A stretch of DNA of 64,000 nucleotides from Laburnicola sp. R22_1 (lineage: Eukaryota > Ascomycota > Dothideomycetes > Pleosporales > Didymosphaeriaceae), in the NCBI GenBank assembly GCA_014281115.1, contig JACONQ010000002.1:4650001-4714000 (forward strand), given 5' to 3'. Of this stretch, positions 60,957 through 64,000 are shown in pieces. The position numbers were made by a program, and so were the translations under genes. The notes beneath the pieces are model-generated. The model ran no database searches. It saw only the letters and a program-made list of their open reading frames with translations, and was not told the origin of the DNA. Position 1 is the stretch's first letter, and each line of letters opens with the position of its first letter.

Positions 60957-62500
60957 ATGCCGCCTTAGCCAGCTAAAGACGCTAATGCCCTTATAGCGCA
61001 AATAGTAATAGCCCTATAATCTCTTACTAATAAAGCCACCTAGTAGAACCTAGTGCAGAGCCTTATTACGGAACCCGACCTATTTTTAGGCAAGGAGCTA
61101 CACTTTATAGGAGATAATATAATCTAGTTTCTTTAAACTATAAAAAATGCGCGAACTACTACTAGTACTCTAAGGAAGACAAGATTATTAGAGTTAAGAA
61201 ATATTGCAGCCAAGAGATCTAGAATATGCTCGACTTCTTAATGCTAGAATACTCTAAGATAGGAGAAGAAGAGGCATAGTAGAAGCTGTAGGTGGCTATA
61301 TGTAGGCGTTAGCGAAGTTAGAATTAGGCCTAAACTAAGGAGATAGAGGAAGTATTAAAGGCGTGACTAGCGTAGTATTAAGTAATAACAAACCTTAATA
61401 TCTGTAATTTTCTAGACTAGTTTGTAATTAGGTTTGGAAAATGCCTAAGGGCAGGCATAGTTATAGAAAGCCAGAAGGGTATGCTCCTTATCTAAGGTCT
61501 AAGTAAGCAGCTAGTAGGCAATATTCTAATAAAGAACAACTAGTTAATAGAGAGACCTATAGAGCTTAACTTTAATATAATAGAGAGATGGCTTTTAAGC
61601 AGAGCTTATATCTAGTTAAAAGAACATATACTAGATCTAATATATTAAATCTAAGCGCTAATACTATCTTAGACTATTAAGCTATAAGTACTACTAATGT
61701 CGTAGAGTGTTTTCTAATCTGCTAGACTTAACCTAAACTTCTAATAAGCAAGACCGCAAGGAGCTCCAGGCGCGTAAGTAATCCTAGGCTTAACTATCTC
61801 TTAATACGAAGTAGACGAGCTAACTAAAAGGCTTAAGACTATGAGGCTTTAGAATATTCTGGTTTAGAACTAAGACTCTTAAGAGATAGAGATTCTATTA
61901 GACCTAGCTATTCGCTAGAAAATTACTATAAGGGTAGAGTAGGCTCTAAAGCAAATAGTACTATAACAGCCCTAGTACTACGTACTAATCTAGTCTTAGC
62001 CTATATAGTAGCGCTAATATAAGTTAATATATATGTGGCTGTAGTAGCAATAGACCTAATTTAGTAAGAAGACAACTATTTTAAAGAATACTTTAGATAT
62101 AGGAAGGACTATATTATTACAAATAGGGAATGCGAGGAGAGAAATTTACTTAAGAATAATAGATAGGTGTACTACAACACAGAATCGCGAAGGGTCTAGT
62201 AGGGCCAACTAAATAATAATTAGAATAAAATCTAACGTATTGGCGCTAGGGGCAAGCAGAACTAGATACTAATTCGCCTAGTACGAAACAAGTAGTAAAT
62301 AGACGGATTAATAAAGGAGGCCCTATAAATATCTTAGAGTTAGAGAGCCGCGACAATAGCAATAACTTACTAGGTGGGATTAGTTATAAAAGCTAACAGT
62401 AGCTAGTTTACGTTTAATAAGATAATAACACCTAGTCTTCTCTCTAAAGAGAAATTTAAAGCGGCTTAGAGAGAGCAAGCTATTCTAAATAAAGATACAC
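60957..62500 (+). pseudogene. gag-like region of 3'-truncated retrotransposon
   Basis: A likely start at 60957 (MPP) is followed by a frame with RIP-type stops and readable stretches such as ITEPDLFLGKELHF. No capsid or knuckle motif is certain; a degraded Cys motif may lie near 62040. Assigned by position between leader and protease. Confidence 0.5.
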
Positions 62501-63738
62501 TAGCGATAGTTTAATCCCTAAATCTACTATACAAACTATAAGCCGCGAGCTTAAACGCCCTAATAACCTAACTAAGTCTTAGAGAATTGCTAAAGGCAGA
62601 GATAATTGTGAATATTAAAGTTTTTAAATAAGGCATCCCCGCGGTTTGTGGAAGGAAGGACAATAATAAGGAGAATAGAAGAAAAACAAAGTAAGTATCT
62701 TTTCTAGAATAAGATTTCCTAATAGAAGGTATAGAAGATGTGGAGATGCGTGGGCCTAATAACATCTTAGGTCTAACCCTAAGGAAGGAGATCTCTATGA
62801 CTAAAAAGAAAACAAAACTAATTAATGTCCTAGTAAGCAGTTTTAAAGACATGCTGTCCTAAGTAATAAACGCTAAAGTTAGTCTAATAGTCCGAGAAGT
62901 ACTTAGCAATATGCCAGAAGTTAAAAAGGTAATGTTCAAGGACGTTTTTAGCAAAGGAGACCTATACTAGCTATAGACACTAGTCGCCACTATAGAGAAA
63001 GTAACTAATAAAGACTTAGACACTAGGCACGCTAACTACGCACCTATCTTTGGAATTTAAGTCCCTAAATAGATATTAGTTAAGCTTAAGAATAGAGTAG
63101 TTACTCACTACGGGTCTTATAAACTAAATTTATCTTAAGCACCACTATAGGTAAACTGGGCAGCTAGTATGGGCATATTAATTGCAAAGGCACAGTTTAG
63201 CAAAGCGACACTAACTATGACTACTGCTAATAGGAAGGATTTTAAGAGAGAATTAGGGGTCGAATATATAAAAAGAGACTGTCCCTAAGTAATATGCTAG
63301 ATTAATAAGTATTAGATAAGTGCCTTGCTTAACACAGATGCGAAATTAAACACTATTCGCCTTAGCACTGCCAAAGCTATAGGTCTCTAGATTATGTCTA
63401 TGCTATCTTAATTGCAAAGCATAAAACTAATAACTATAAATAATAATTATAAGGATTTCTAAGGTGTCGTATTCTAAGCCCCAATTAGGGTAGGCTAGGT
63501 TATTGTTATGACAACGCTGTTTATTGTTAGGTCCTTGTCTAGTGCCATTATTCTAGAAAACCTATTCTTAGCAGACGCGAAGGCGGAATTCTTCTATAAA
63601 AATAATGGCAAGACCTACTATAAGCTATGGGACAATAAGAAGCTCTACTCTATGCGATTTGTGGCCACTTGCACTAACCTATTTAATCTAAGAGGCGTAA
63701 TTATTACTAAGGCAATAGAAAACGTTAAGGGAACGTAG
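62501..63738 (+). pseudogene. retroviral-type aspartic protease region
   Basis: One frame from about 62.5 kb. About 62.75-63.2 kb reads MRGPNNILGLTLRKEIS, VIKAKVSLIVREVLSNMPE-like sequence, and NYAPIFGI, then at 63328 LLNTDAKLNTIRLSTA, a mutated LLDTGAEVN active site (Asp to Asn, Gly to Asp). 63508-63738 is open (MTTLFIVRSLSSAIILENLF), the second half of the fold with its ILxNxFL block. Ends TAG 63736-63738, probably mutated, as pol should continue. Inactive. Confidence 0.72.
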
Positions 63739-64000
63739 TAGCCAGGGCTAGCGTTTCTAAGCACCCAGAATACCTAGAACTTAGCGCTAATATAGTCTTA
63801 GAGTAGTGGCTTTACTATAGGTTAATGTTAATAATAAATAAAGCTAATATTAAGCTTAAGTAAGAATTAGGGCTAAGGGCCTAGAAGTAGGCGCTAAATT
63901 AGGCAGTGCTAACTTATAAAGAGGAAATTATAGATAGAAATAAATAGCTCGTATAGGACGATAACAAGGACTAGTTAGTAATAGATCTAAACAAGGATTT
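63739..64000 (+). pseudogene. continuation of pol, not legible
   Basis: RIP-altered sequence after the protease region and up to the window end. Position suggests the protease-RT linker. No motif seen. Confidence 0.35.

Larger units (their letters stand above)
59514..64000 (+). mobile_element. gypsy-like retrotransposon, 5' part, runs off the window
   Basis: Candidate LTR, tRNA-type primer site, repeat-bearing leader, gag-like and protease regions in order on the plus strand. Reverse transcriptase would follow beyond 64000. Moderately to strongly RIPed (many TAG/TAA). The gypsy assignment rests on protease-before-RT layout and is not proven here. Confidence 0.75.

Overview
The window looks like heterochromatin of a filamentous ascomycete (Pezizomycotina) that has repeat-induced point mutation (RIP). 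Seen directly: most of it is very AT-rich and almost lacks the dinucleotides CA and TG, while TA is in excess. Recognisable transposon genes are cut by many in-frame TAG/TAA codons where CAG/CAA is expected, usually with no indel. I found no host gene, rRNA or tRNA gene in 64 kb. Everything recognisable is a transposable element or simple-sequence DNA. A pericentromeric or centromeric block, or a large AT-rich isochore, is the natural inference; the species cannot be named from this.

Layout. 1-16256: a heavily mutated minus-strand Ty3/gypsy element (integrase about 1.5-2.2 kb, reverse transcriptase about 3.0-3.9 kb, gag side 14.2-15.7 kb, candidate LTR 16008-16256). It is split by a nest of DNA transposons at 4427-14186: a pogo/Fot1-like element (family B) that holds two other pogo-like elements (C1 4857-6968, C2 7345-13121), with a nearly intact hAT element (9416-13085) inside C2. 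Each of these four insertions has exact termini and a target-site duplication. 16.3-23.2 kb: mutated repeats without legible genes (families E and F, an inverted pair, tandem repeats, a TTA microsatellite). 23242-25092: pogo-like element G.

25190-39024: a minus-strand gypsy element with 219-bp LTRs, into which a younger plus-strand chromodomain gypsy element (27755-34344, 216-bp LTRs) is inserted. 39-44.5 kb: degraded repeats, a CTA microsatellite, a 137-bp satellite. 44557-46770: pogo-like element H1. 46.8-53.7 kb: more E/F sequence, with B copy 2 at 50520-52390. 53717-57706: second H copy, interrupted by a solo LTR (54551-54865) and by B copy 3 (54990-56830) and bordered on both sides by long microsatellites. 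59514-64000: 5' half of a plus-strand gypsy-like retrotransposon with a tRNA-type primer binding site, running off the window.

The nesting order and the degree of RIP broadly agree: the innermost elements (hAT, C2, the inner gypsy) are GC-richer and more readable than their hosts. The elements do not cooperate functionally; the window is a record of successive insertion and RIP. No CRISPR, phage, defence or biosynthetic system is present. The most noteworthy points are the resolved nest, the near-intact hAT, a probable self-primed retrotransposon, zinc-knuckle tails on three pogo-like transposase families, and an undefined repeat family (E) with a conserved terminal module in 12 copies.
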